This document shows, piece after piece, positions 23,954 through 31,961 of a stretch of 36,795 bases of DNA; the first letter of the stretch is position 1; every line of letters starts with the position of its first letter. Made by a program: the position numbers and the translations under genes. The notes beneath the pieces are model-generated. The model was not told the origin of the DNA and searched no databases. It saw only the letters and a list, made by a program, of their open reading frames with translations. The DNA is from a bacterium (lineage in GTDB: Bacteria; Vulcanimicrobiota; Xenobia; Xenobiales; Xenobiaceae). The stretch lies in the NCBI GenBank assembly GCA_017458675.1, contig JAFTAM010000144.1, positions 1 through 36,795 of the forward strand, given 5' to 3'.

Positions 23954-25555
23954 GTGGCAGAAGAAAGCGATAACTGCGTTTGGATGGAGGAAAGCGGGGC
24001 CGAGCGCATCATTAGTCCTCCCGAACAGCGTTGGAATATGGGCTTTATCTCCCTTTACGATGTGGAGAATAATGCCGTGCGCCTGCTTTCAGCCTGCGCC
24101 CGCAAGGCCGGTTATAAAGTTACGGAAATATATTTCAAAGATTGGGTCAACAATAAATTCAATCCGCCGACGGAGCGGGAAATTCAGAATCTGCTTTCAG
24201 TAATTGAAGAGCGCGGTCTTAAATTTGTCGGCATTTCGGTCAGAGCTTCGGCCTATCACAAGGCGGCCGCTTATTTAACCGAGCGCATCAGAAAGCGCTT
24301 TCCCGGTATTTTAATAATGTGGGGCGGCACGCATACGGTTCTGGACCCGGAAAAATGTATTCTGGAGGCCGATCTGGTCTGCTGCGGCGAAGGCGAGATC
24401 GCTATAGTTCAGATTTTGGACAGGCTCTCTGCCAATATGCCCCTGGATGGAATTCCCAGCGTCTGGGTCCGTCACGGACGCGAAGTTGTCCGCAGCCGCA
24501 TAGGCAAGCATGTGCAGAATCTGGACAGTCTGCCTTTCCGCGATTATACCTCGCCGGACAAATATTTTATTATGGGACGTTTCGTCAGGCGCGGCGATCC
24601 CATGGTCAGCGACTCCTGCTTCCAGATGATGAACTCCCGCGGCTGCGTCTTTCACTGCGCTTACTGCTATAATTCCGAGCTCTCCCAGCTCTATAAAAAC
24701 AGCGGCCGCTACTTCCGCACCCGCAGCGTCGATTCAGTGCTGGCCGAGATTAAGGCCGCCAGAGCGGCTTTTCCCAACATGAAGCGCATCCGCTTCGACG
24801 ACGAGGTCTTTCTGTTTTCTGACGAATGGTACAAGGAATTTGCCGAGCGCTACCCCAAGGAGGTCGGGTTGCCCTTTGAGGTCTTTACCGAGCCTAAATT
24901 GGTAAAAAGAGAGCTCTTCGCCCTGCTGCGTCAGGCCGGCCTGGACGCTCTCTACATGGGCATTCAGTCCAGCGGCCGGGTCAACAGCGAGCTGTTCGAT
25001 CGCTCCGGAAACGACGAGCAGCTTCTGGAAAGCGCCAGAATTTTTGCCGAGCTGGGCATCGACGCCCGCTACCATCTCATGCTCGACGACGTGGAGTCTA
25101 CCTGGGACGATAAGCGCCACCTTTTCGATCTGCTTATGCATTTTCCCAGGGGGCATTATCAGGTATATCTTTTCAGCGTGGTCATCTTTCCCAACACTAT
25201 GCTGGCCCGCAAGCTTCTGGCGGAGGGAAAAATCACCCCCAAGGATCTGGAGGGCGAGCGCAATAAGACCTTCCAGCAGATTCGGGTGAGCTTAAATTAT
25301 CCGCGTCCTCCCGAGGATATGTTCTGGGCGGCTATGTTCGTTCTGGTAAGCAAGAGCTTTCTCAGCGACGCCTTTTTGTATCGGCTGGCCGACAGCGAAT
25401 TTCTGCGCCGCCATCCGAAGGTTCTGGTGGCTTTTGCTCAGGTCTGCAACTTTATAAAGATGGCCGGCGTCTGCTTCAAAATGCTGGTTCACGGGGAAAT
25501 GACCCGGACCCTGATTCGCCGCTGGCTGAATTGGGATTCTCTTATCTCTCAGTAG
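23954..25555 (+). CDS. B12-binding-domain radical SAM protein
   Basis: About 533 residues from a GTG at 23954, chosen because GGGAGG ends 5 bases upstream; an in-frame TTG at 23930 lacks a site. Residues about 25-170 are a Rossmann-like cobalamin-binding domain without the DxHxxG motif. The radical SAM core follows with CVFHCAYC (Cys231, Cys235, Cys238), MGIQSSG and FPNTMLARKL. The C-terminal 100 residues are hydrophobic and may touch the membrane. Family members (B12-type, including hopanoid, bacteriochlorophyll and fosfomycin enzymes) methylate or rearrange unreactive carbons. The gene is followed after 21 bases by a giant membrane protein, a small membrane protein and a flippase-like protein, pointing to modification of a lipid or envelope glycan; the substrate cannot be inferred. 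Confidence 0.87.
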   Translation: MAEESDNCVWMEESGAERIISPPEQRWNMGFISLYDVENNAVRLLSACARKAGYKVTEIYFKDWVNNKFNPPTEREIQNLLSVIEERGLKFVGISVRASAYHKAAAYLTERIRKRFPGILIMWGGTHTVLDPEKCILEADLVCCGEGEIAIVQILDRLSANMPLDGIPSVWVRHGREVVRSRIGKHVQNLDSLPFRDYTSPDKYFIMGRFVRRGDPMVSDSCFQMMNSRGCVFHCAYCYNSELSQLYKNSGRYFRTRSVDSVLAEIKAARAAFPNMKRIRFDDEVFLFSDEWYKEFAERYPKEVGLPFEVFTEPKLVKRELFALLRQAGLDALYMGIQSSGRVNSELFDRSGNDEQLLESARIFAELGIDARYHLMLDDVESTWDDKRHLFDLLMHFPRGHYQVYLFSVVIFPNTMLARKLLAEGKITPKDLEGERNKTFQQIRVSLNYPRPPEDMFWAAMFVLVSKSFLSDAFLYRLADSEFLRRHPKVLVAFAQVCNFIKMAGVCFKMLVHGEMTRTLIRRWLNWDSLISQ

Positions 25556-25576
25556 GCGGGGCGGGAGCTGACAGTT

Positions 25577-28291
25577 ATGCCGGAGCGTCTGAAAGCATTT
25601 TGGGCAAAATTGAGCGAGCCTCTCTGGGTTATCGGCGGCTACATATTGGCGGCGCTGATATATACTTATCCTCTGGCGCTCAATTTCAGCTCTTATATTG
25701 TAGGCGATATGGAGAGCGACGTCTGGAAGCATCTCTGGGGCTTTTGGTGGGTCAGGCTGAAGCTGGCGGACGAATGCGTGCCTCCGCTGTATACCTATCT
25801 GCTCAATTATCCCTACGGCGGAGCTCTATGGTTTATTGATACCTTAAACGGCGTCCTTTCCGTGCCGCTGCAGAGTTTTTTCACCATTGTGCAGACCTTC
25901 AATCTCATGGTGATTTTCAACCTGGTGCTGGCGGCCTGCGGCGGCTATGTTCTGGCCAAAGGTCTGTGCGGCCATAAGGGCGCTTCCTTCTGCGCCGGGT
26001 TGATTTACGCATACTCCGCTTATATGGGGACCAGCATAACCTCGGGCATTACCGAATCCATCAATATAGGCTGGATGCCTTTTTTCTGTCATTATTTTAT
26101 TCGCATCTTCAAATATCGGAAGACCTCCGACGCCGTTTTGGCGGGCGTTTTCTTTGCCTTTAACACCGTAGGCTGCTGGTATTTCGGGGCCTTTGCGGTT
26201 CTCTTTGCGGTTTTTTATTATATGTTTATTATTTTCAGACAAACCGGCCGGGCCGGGGGACGGGCTCTTTGGGATCTCTTCCTGTGTTTTCTGCCTAAAT
26301 GGAGCGACAATTTTCTGGCCGGCGCGGCGGCGGTGGCCAGCGTCTGCTGGCTGGCCGTCAAGTCGCCGGCTGCAGCCGAACATTTAAACGGCAATTTTAT
26401 TTTCTTCAGAGACTGGGCTTATTTTACGGTTTGTCCTTTTTTGGCGCTCTGCGCTCTGCTGGCCTGGATGCAGGAAAAGCCCAGAGTCGGGAAGAGGCTG
26501 ACGGTCATCGCTCAGGGCCTGTGGGCGTCGTTGGCCGTTTTGCTCATCGGCAGCTTGCTGTGGAAGATTCTCAACCTTTCCTGGCCCTGTTCCGCGCTTA
26601 AATTCTGGTTTTTGATCGGCGGCGGACTGTTTTTGGAGTTCATGCTGCTGGGGCTGCAGATCGTCAGTTTGTATCGGCGGCAGACCGAGACCGCTGAGAG
26701 CGGGGGCGAAGCGGGAGAGCATAGCTGGCCGCGAAAATTCAAGACTGAGTATTTGCCGCTTTTTGCCGTTCTTTCGGTCGTTACTCTTACTTTCTATGCT
26801 CTCAGCGTCAGTTTGGGGTCATTTGAAACGGAGCTTAAAAACTGGTTTAGTTTTAAGGGCGCTTTAACGGCCGGGCTGGATCTGCTGCTGTGGGGACTGA
26901 CTCTGGCGCTGCTGCGCTCCTTCTGCGGTAAGCTGTCGGAAGGAAAGAGTTTTGTCTCGGCCTGCTGCGCCTTCTGCAGCGGAAAGCTGTTTTTGCTTTA
27001 CGCTCTTTCGACGCTGCTGTGTCTGGGGCTCAATCATTTGGCGCCGGATTTTTCCAAAGAGACCGTAACCGTATTATGGACGGTCTGGAGCGCTGCCGCG
27101 GCGGTATTCCTTTTTGCCTTTGAGCGTATCAGGATCGCCTGGGAGAATTACTGCCGGAAAAACTTCAGCCGTTCCTTAAATGAGATTTTATGGGAGTTTT
27201 ACCGCCGCTTCCTGGCTAAGCCCTTAATTATGTTTGCGGTCTGCCTGCTGGGAATTCTGGGCCCCACTTTAGCCTTTAAGGGAACGCTGAACGCAGACAA
27301 TTCCATCGTTTTCCGCGGACGCGACAAGGACAGTTCCATGGTCGATCTGCACTTGTCCAGAGAGTTCTGCAATGTAGTCAATTTGGTGGATTTCTTCATC
27401 CCCGGCAAGGACAGGGCCGTTAAGAGCTATACGGTCGATAAGATAGTCCGGGCCTGCTACATAGGCTGGGTTCCTCTGCTTCTGACCGCTTATGGCTGTC
27501 TGTGGGGACGGAAAAGGAGGGATCGCGCCTTCTGGCTGTTTATCTGCGCCCTCTTTATGCTCTTTGCCATGGGCCCCTTCATGTATGTGAGCGAAAATAT
27601 TTATTCGACCGTAAAATCTCCGCTTTACATGCTCTTTTTCAATTATTTCCCGACTTTTTCTTCAATATCCATACCCTTCCGCTTTACGATGCTGGTGATG
27701 ATGGGTTTCGCGGTTCTGACTGCCTATGCGCTGACCGATATTTTGAGAAAATTCAGCAAGCGGGAAAGCCTGATGGCCTGCGGAACGGTCTGTCTGGCGG
27801 TTTTATTTGAATTTATGGCCTTTTCGCCTTCGCCCTTCCCTCTGCCCCTTTCGGAGGCGCGTCTGCCCCAATATACGAAGATGCTGGCGGAAAGCGGCGA
27901 CAGCTTCGGGCTGGTGGATTATCCCATTCAGAGAAAAAAGGGCGAACTGCTGCCCGGAGAGTATTTTTTCTATCAGATCGGCCATAAAAAGCCGATCCCC
28001 AATCGCGTCGAAGGCACGATACCTCTGTATGTCTATCAGAACCGCTTTACCAGCTATCTCTTTATTCTGGAGCATTCCTCCGGAGATCTGCCTTACCGCA
28101 GCCGGGAGGACCTGGAAAGCGCCATGGAGGATCTGGTGCGCTTCCGGCTGCGCTATATAGTCATCCACGACGCCTATCTGCGCATAAGGTCCAGAGAGAA
28201 AATTCACAATATGCTGCAATACTACTGCGGCGCTCCCATTTTTCGCGAAGATAAGGTATGCGTTTACAAAATTCCCGAAAAACGTCGCTGA
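25577..28291 (+). CDS. Large polytopic membrane protein, GT-C glycosyltransferase-like
   Basis: 904 residues with roughly 14-16 hydrophobic spans. After the first helix (about 16-35), the outer loop contains GDMESDVWKHLWGFWW, an acidic motif in the place where GT-C transferases keep their DxD/ExD site. Pairs of helices follow, with cytoplasmic Arg/Lys-rich loops, and a soluble C-terminal stretch of about 200 residues begins near 705, with FGLVDYPIQRKKGELLPGEYFFYQI. Such proteins usually transfer sugars from polyprenyl-phosphate donors on the outer face of the membrane, in the style of YfhO or DUF-type GT-C members. I infer the class from topology and the loop motif only. It sits between the radical SAM gene (21 bases) and two smaller membrane genes (21 bases), so is likely in the same operon. 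Confidence 0.65.
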   Translation: MPERLKAFWAKLSEPLWVIGGYILAALIYTYPLALNFSSYIVGDMESDVWKHLWGFWWVRLKLADECVPPLYTYLLNYPYGGALWFIDTLNGVLSVPLQSFFTIVQTFNLMVIFNLVLAACGGYVLAKGLCGHKGASFCAGLIYAYSAYMGTSITSGITESINIGWMPFFCHYFIRIFKYRKTSDAVLAGVFFAFNTVGCWYFGAFAVLFAVFYYMFIIFRQTGRAGGRALWDLFLCFLPKWSDNFLAGAAAVASVCWLAVKSPAAAEHLNGNFIFFRDWAYFTVCPFLALCALLAWMQEKPRVGKRLTVIAQGLWASLAVLLIGSLLWKILNLSWPCSALKFWFLIGGGLFLEFMLLGLQIVSLYRRQTETAESGGEAGEHSWPRKFKTEYLPLFAVLSVVTLTFYALSVSLGSFETELKNWFSFKGALTAGLDLLLWGLTLALLRSFCGKLSEGKSFVSACCAFCSGKLFLLYALSTLLCLGLNHLAPDFSKETVTVLWTVWSAAAAVFLFAFERIRIAWENYCRKNFSRSLNEILWEFYRRFLAKPLIMFAVCLLGILGPTLAFKGTLNADNSIVFRGRDKDSSMVDLHLSREFCNVVNLVDFFIPGKDRAVKSYTVDKIVRACYIGWVPLLLTAYGCLWGRKRRDRAFWLFICALFMLFAMGPFMYVSENIYSTVKSPLYMLFFNYFPTFSSISIPFRFTMLVMMGFAVLTAYALTDILRKFSKRESLMACGTVCLAVLFEFMAFSPSPFPLPLSEARLPQYTKMLAESGDSFGLVDYPIQRKKGELLPGEYFFYQIGHKKPIPNRVEGTIPLYVYQNRFTSYLFILEHSSGDLPYRSREDLESAMEDLVRFRLRYIVIHDAYLRIRSREKIHNMLQYYCGAPIFREDKVCVYKIPEKRR

Positions 28292-28312
28292 GTATGCATC
28301 TGAGGTGTATTT

Positions 28313-28579
28313 GTGTTTAACCGTAAATATAAATATATAAAATGCTCCTATAAAATATTGAATGAAGAAACCGTAGGCGTCATTCTGTTCTCGCTGGCAG
28401 CGGTGCAGATTTTTTTCTGGCTGTCGCTGACAAGAGATATAAAAGCTTCCGAAAACGTCACCTTCGTTGTGACCAGAACGGTAGAACGGCAGAAGAGCCA
28501 AAACGTAGAATCATTGGCCAACGAGAGCTCCGACACTCCCTTGGGGCCTAAGGCCAACACCGCGCCGAGGCAGGAGTGA
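28313..28579 (+). CDS. Small single-pass membrane protein of unknown function
   Basis: 88 residues from a GTG start with TGAGGTG about 8 bases upstream. Basic N-terminus (FNRKYKYIKCSYK), one helix at about 22-38 (VGVILFSLAAVQIFFWLSL), then a polar Ser/Thr/Glu tail without recognisable motifs. Its last four bases overlap the next gene's start (GTGA), so translation is coupled. No family recognised; it may be an accessory subunit of the neighbouring membrane enzymes. Confidence 0.65.
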   Translation: MFNRKYKYIKCSYKILNEETVGVILFSLAAVQIFFWLSLTRDIKASENVTFVVTRTVERQKSQNVESLANESSDTPLGPKANTAPRQE

Positions 28580-29625
28580 TTAAGGCGGGCGGCGGACAGG
28601 AGGATAAAAAGCGCAAGTGGACCTGGCTGGGAAGGATCGCGGCCGGGATAGGTCTGATCGTCTGTTTTTGGCCCTTTGTCAACGGCGGAGACCTTGTCCG
28701 TTCACTGCAGTCCCTGAGTCCTGAAGCCTTTTGTCTGTCGCTGTTTCTGTTTCTGCTGGGAGCGGTTCCGGCGGCGGTAGTCTGGAAATATACGCTGCAT
28801 TTAATGAAGGTGCGCATAAGCCTCTGGAACTCCTGGCGGCTCTCCCTGATAGGCTTTTTCTGGAATAATATCGTTCCCGGCGGCGTGGCCGGAGATTTGG
28901 CCCGGGTCTGGGCCCTTCACAATAACAAGGTTGATTTCCCTAAGGGCGCCGCTTCAGTATTTACGGAGCGCTGGAGCGCCTTTTTTGCTCTCTTTTTCGC
29001 TTCTCTGGCCGCCTGGTTTATGGCCGCTCCCATTTTTGAAAATCTGAAGCTGCCGGAGGCGGTCGGCAAATTTTTCCCCGGCCTGGACCTTCCTGATCTT
29101 AAGTGGGGGATGCTCTCCGTCATTGGAGCTATGGCCGCCGTCCTGCTGTTGGGAAGCGTGCTGATGTGGTCCTCTGGCGTCTGGCAGGGGCTCAGAGAGA
29201 AATTTCTGCATAAGTTCAGCCTGGGGACGTCGGTTTCTGAATTCGGTCAGGAACTTCTGGCGGGCAGAAAACACGCCTTTTTATTTACTCTGTTCTGCTT
29301 TATCAACATTCTGGCCCCCGTCTTTGAGGCCCTGGCCGTCTATGTTATATTTGAGGACGTCTGCGGCGTCTCTCTGCCCTTTGAGTATTTTCTGGTCTTT
29401 ATACCTATCTTCCGCATTATGCTCCATCTGCCCATTTCCGTAAACGGCATAGGCACTCAGGAAGCGGCCTTCGCCCTGTACTGGAGCATTCTGGGGCTGC
29501 CTCTGGAGCCGGTTCTGGCGGTTTCCATTCTGATTCATATCGTCAAATTCGCCATGTGCCTGGTGGGCGCGATCCTCTATTTCTGGCCGGTAAAGCACAG
29601 CGTCTGCGCCCCGGAGGATGACTGA
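28576..29625 (+). CDS. Flippase-like/LPG-synthase transmembrane domain protein
   Basis: 349 residues with about 8 membrane helices. GFFWNNIVPGGVAGDLARVWAL near residues 93-114 and VNGIGTQEAAFALYWSILGLP near 293 are the two best conserved stretches of the lysylphosphatidylglycerol synthase TM/UPF0104 (AglD-type) family. No aminoacyl-transferase (MprF C-terminal) domain is present, so lysyl-lipid synthesis is unlikely; members of this size act in glycolipid assembly or as putative lipid flippases. Starts at GTG 28576, overlapping the small membrane protein gene by 4 bases. It is the last gene of the radical SAM/GT-C operon. A homologue is partly visible at the window end. Confidence 0.82.
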   Translation: MIKAGGGQEDKKRKWTWLGRIAAGIGLIVCFWPFVNGGDLVRSLQSLSPEAFCLSLFLFLLGAVPAAVVWKYTLHLMKVRISLWNSWRLSLIGFFWNNIVPGGVAGDLARVWALHNNKVDFPKGAASVFTERWSAFFALFFASLAAWFMAAPIFENLKLPEAVGKFFPGLDLPDLKWGMLSVIGAMAAVLLLGSVLMWSSGVWQGLREKFLHKFSLGTSVSEFGQELLAGRKHAFLFTLFCFINILAPVFEALAVYVIFEDVCGVSLPFEYFLVFIPIFRIMLHLPISVNGIGTQEAAFALYWSILGLPLEPVLAVSILIHIVKFAMCLVGAILYFWPVKHSVCAPEDD

Positions 29626-29721
29626 AGCGTTCTTCATCCGTGTTTATTCGGTTGGCGTCGGATAGTTCTGTCTGTTGTTTCATTATAGTGTATTTGAATA
29701 ATGCTTGTGAATGTTTCCTTT

Positions 29722-30185
29722 GTCATTCTGAGCGCAGCGAAGAATATATAACGCATGTTTTACATGTTTTCGTTATGCCGGTTTTCTTTTGCGCTCCGCT
29801 CCGCGGCTCGCCGTACCCGGAGCTCGGACGCTCGCTTTCGCGCAAAAGATAAACCTAAATAAAAATGTCTGCTGAAAGCACGTTTTGCTTAAATTAAAGA
29901 CAGTGATTCTGTCAATGTCGTAAAGTTAAGGCAAAATATTGCTAAAAAAGGTACATTAGTTTGTTTTACTAATGCTTGTAACTGTTTCCCTTGTCATTCT
30001 GAGCGCAGCGAAGAATCTTTAGAACAAGTTCTGCATGTTTTCGCTATGTCGGTTTTCTTTGTCGCTGCCGCTCCGCGCGAAGCTGTGCTCGAATCTCCGC
30101 GTACGCGTCAAAGAAAACCTTTATTAAGCGTGTATGCTGAAAGCTTGTTTTTCCTTAACTTACCGACAGTAGTGATTCTGTCTGT
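29722..30185 (-). repeat. Cluster of long dispersed repeat units (right cluster), inverted relative to the left
   Basis: Read on the minus strand from 30185, the order is: GGTAAGTTAAGGAAAAACAA, GCTTTCAGCATACA, CGAAAACATG, GATTCTTCGC hairpin repeat (30018-29993), CAAGCATTAGTAAAACAA, AATGTACC and TTTGCCTTAACTTTACGACA. A second unit follows: AATTTAAGC, GCTTTCAGCAGACA, the 63-nt inverted-repeat block (29848-29786, arms CTTTTGCGC and GCGCAAAAG), CGAAAACATG, and a hairpin repeat (29745-29722). These match the left cluster at 1562-2045 block by block. Frames of 70-86 codons here are not protein-like. The whole spacer 29626-30400 has no other gene. Confidence 0.82.
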
Positions 30186-30327
30186 TGTTTTTTTTGCGCG
30201 CCGGCGCTTTGATTGGACGATAAGCTTGTCGGCAGTCTCTGATTTCGTTAAAAATATGTTAATTAATTTTATCCGGACAAACAGCTGTCTGCCTCTGCTG
30301 ATATGATAGCGCTGAGCGAAAGAGTCT

Positions 30328-30351
30328 GAGTCTGCCGGATCCGGCAGACTC
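30328..30351. promoter_or_regulatory. Perfect 24-base palindrome upstream of the DUF6273-type gene
   Basis: GAGTCTGCCGGA joined to its exact reverse complement, 49 bases before the ATG of the next gene. It could be an operator or a leader hairpin with a GATC loop; no T run follows, so it is not a standard terminator. Confidence 0.6.
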
Positions 30352-30400
30352 CTCCTGACGACAATAATCAGCGACGCAGCGCTTTGGAGGTAGGTTTCGT

Positions 30401-31420
30401 ATGACAGATCATGTAATGCTATTTTATTTTTTACTGTTTGCCGTTCCGGGATTCTTTCTGTTTGATTCTGAAAAAGGCTGCTCGGGCAGAGCTGTTAATG
30501 CGTTTATATTTGGTTTGATAATGGGGACCCTGACGCTTTATTTTTGGTATGTAACCTGCATTATTATTTTATTGGTGGGCTTTGCCATATCCGACGGCAA
30601 AAAATATGTAATGTATATCGCTGCGGTATTGGCGCTGGTTACAGCTATCACCGGCATAAGTTTTAGGAAGGATGCTGATAAGCGGCATAATAATGAGCCG
30701 GACAAACGTGAGGTTCAGAGACAAGCGCAGGAAATAGAAGAACAGCGTAAGCGGGCGGAACAGGAACAAAAGAAGCCCGAGCCGAAGCCTGCTTCCGAAT
30801 CGGCTTCACAGTCCTCGCCGAAGCCCGTTGTTGAAACGGCTTCTTCTGCCCCGGCAGCCGCGGCGTATGCGGATAAGCAGGTGGGCGATCGTTTTGAGTT
30901 CGGAAGCTATCCGCAAGGGGACAACGGGGAAGTAAAGCCGATAACCTGGCGGGTGCTGAAGCGCGAAAGCGACTCTCTGCTGGTAATTTCGGAGCTTTGC
31001 TTGGATGCTGAGCCGTACAATTATGGAAAAATGGCAGTATCTTGGTCGAAGTGCACCCTGCGGCGCTGGCTGAACGATGAGTTTCTGCATAAGGCGTTCA
31101 GCTCAAGCGAGCAAGCTTTAATCAGAACGAGCAAGCTGGACAACAATGCGGGACCCGCCACGGAAGATTTGGTATTTTTGCTGAGTGAAGATGAGGCGAA
31201 GAGTTTAATTGTGAACACTGATGGCAGCAAGGCTATGCCTACTGCGTATGCAATTGAATCTGGAGCTGATACATACGACAGCTATGCGTGGTGGTGGCTG
31301 CGTTCGCGCGGCTCCAGTGATGACAGCGCGGCGCGCGTGGGCAGCTACGGCAACATCAACAGCTACTACGTAAACAGCGCCTCCGGCTCCGTGCGTCCTG
31401 CCTTTCGAATAGCAATCTGA
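30401..31420 (+). CDS. Membrane-anchored protein with C-terminal DUF6273-type domain
   Basis: 339 residues. Three hydrophobic spans occupy residues about 5-22, 32-63 and 69-86. A charged Gln/Glu/Arg helix (about 98-128) and a Pro/Ser/Ala linker (to 158) lead to a C-terminal domain of 180 residues. That domain has GDRFEFGSYPQ, ITWRVLKRESDSLLVISE, WSKCTLRRWLNDEF, FLLSEDEA and WWLRSRG...VRPAFRI, the pattern of DUF6273, a C-type-lectin-like or formylglycine-like fold of unknown role common in gut anaerobes. The domain is probably displayed outside or sits in the cytoplasm, depending on topology, which I cannot settle. GGAGG is 10 bases before the ATG. It stands alone behind a palindrome and a repeat island. 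Base composition is more AT-rich than in the neighbouring operons. Confidence 0.8.
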   Translation: MTDHVMLFYFLLFAVPGFFLFDSEKGCSGRAVNAFIFGLIMGTLTLYFWYVTCIIILLVGFAISDGKKYVMYIAAVLALVTAITGISFRKDADKRHNNEPDKREVQRQAQEIEEQRKRAEQEQKKPEPKPASESASQSSPKPVVETASSAPAAAAYADKQVGDRFEFGSYPQGDNGEVKPITWRVLKRESDSLLVISELCLDAEPYNYGKMAVSWSKCTLRRWLNDEFLHKAFSSSEQALIRTSKLDNNAGPATEDLVFLLSEDEAKSLIVNTDGSKAMPTAYAIESGADTYDSYAWWWLRSRGSSDDSAARVGSYGNINSYYVNSASGSVRPAFRIAI

Positions 31421-31485
31421 TATTTATAAATCTTAAGCTCGGTTTTTGTCATCCTGGGCCTCCGGCGAAGGATCTCGGTTTTTAC

Positions 31486-31513
31486 AGATTCTTCGCCGCG
31501 CTCTCAATGACAG
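31486..31513. repeat. Short dispersed hairpin repeat, diverged copy
   Basis: AGATTCTTCGCCGCGCTCTCAATGACAG, with two changes from the core. A related fragment (CTCCGGCGAAGGATC) precedes it at 31460-31474. Part of the 183-base gene-free spacer after the DUF6273-type gene. Confidence 0.65.
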
Positions 31514-31603
31514 CGGTCAGCCCCGGAGGGCTGCCCGCATGCGTTTCCTATGGAATAAACGCCCGCTGCTTAAGCGGCTGCGCTATGCCGGGCGGAGGCG
31601 CGG

Positions 31604-31873
31604 CTAGTGCAGAATTTTGCCCTGCGAGGCTTCGTAGGCCTGGCGGACGGCTTTGGCCAGCTGATCGGGGCAGGAGGTCGGCTTGGGACCGCAGGTTATG
31701 CCCTTTAAGGCCGCCTCGATTTGTTCCACGGTCTGGCCTTCGATCAGCTTGCCGATGCCCTTGAGGTTGCCGTTGCAGCCGCCGTCAAAGGCGACGTCGG
31801 TTATAATGTTGCCTTCTATTTTGAAGTGGATAGCGCGGGAACAGGTTCCCTGGGTTTTGTAGGTATAATCCAT
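31604..31873 (-). CDS. TSCPD domain protein
   Basis: 89 residues matching the small stand-alone TSCPD family: TQGTCSRAIHFKIEGNIITDVAFDGGCNGNLKGI in the first half, and CGPKPTSCPDQLAKAV with the name-giving TSCPD near residue 68. The same domain is found at the C-terminus of class II ribonucleotide reductases, where its cysteines act in redox or metal binding. Four conserved Cys (near 10, 33, 62, 69) are present. The function of the stand-alone form is unknown. GGGAGAT lies 7-8 bases before the ATG. It follows the LolA-like gene on the same strand with a strong hairpin between. Confidence 0.88.
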   Translation of the reverse strand: MDYTYKTQGTCSRAIHFKIEGNIITDVAFDGGCNGNLKGIGKLIEGQTVEQIEAALKGITCGPKPTSCPDQLAKAVRQAYEASQGKILH

Positions 31874-31895
31874 AAAAATCTCCCTGTAATAAATT

Positions 31896-31934
31896 AAGTG
31901 CAGAAAAACGTTTTGACTGCGTACTTCTGCACTT
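31896..31934 (-). terminator. Hairpin between the LolA-like and TSCPD genes
   Basis: Arms AAGTGCAGAA (31896-31905) and TTCTGCACTT (31925-31934) are perfectly complementary over 10 bp with a 19-nt loop. The minus strand continues AATTTATTAC. It may be a terminator of the LolA-like gene or a leader structure of the TSCPD gene. Confidence 0.6.
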
Positions 31935-31961
31935 GGCCGGTATTGCTTTTTTAAACTGAAT

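Noticed and set aside
30046..30306. 86-codon plus-strand frame in the right repeat cluster
   Set aside because: Made of repeat-unit sequence also found at the left cluster on the other strand; not protein-like.
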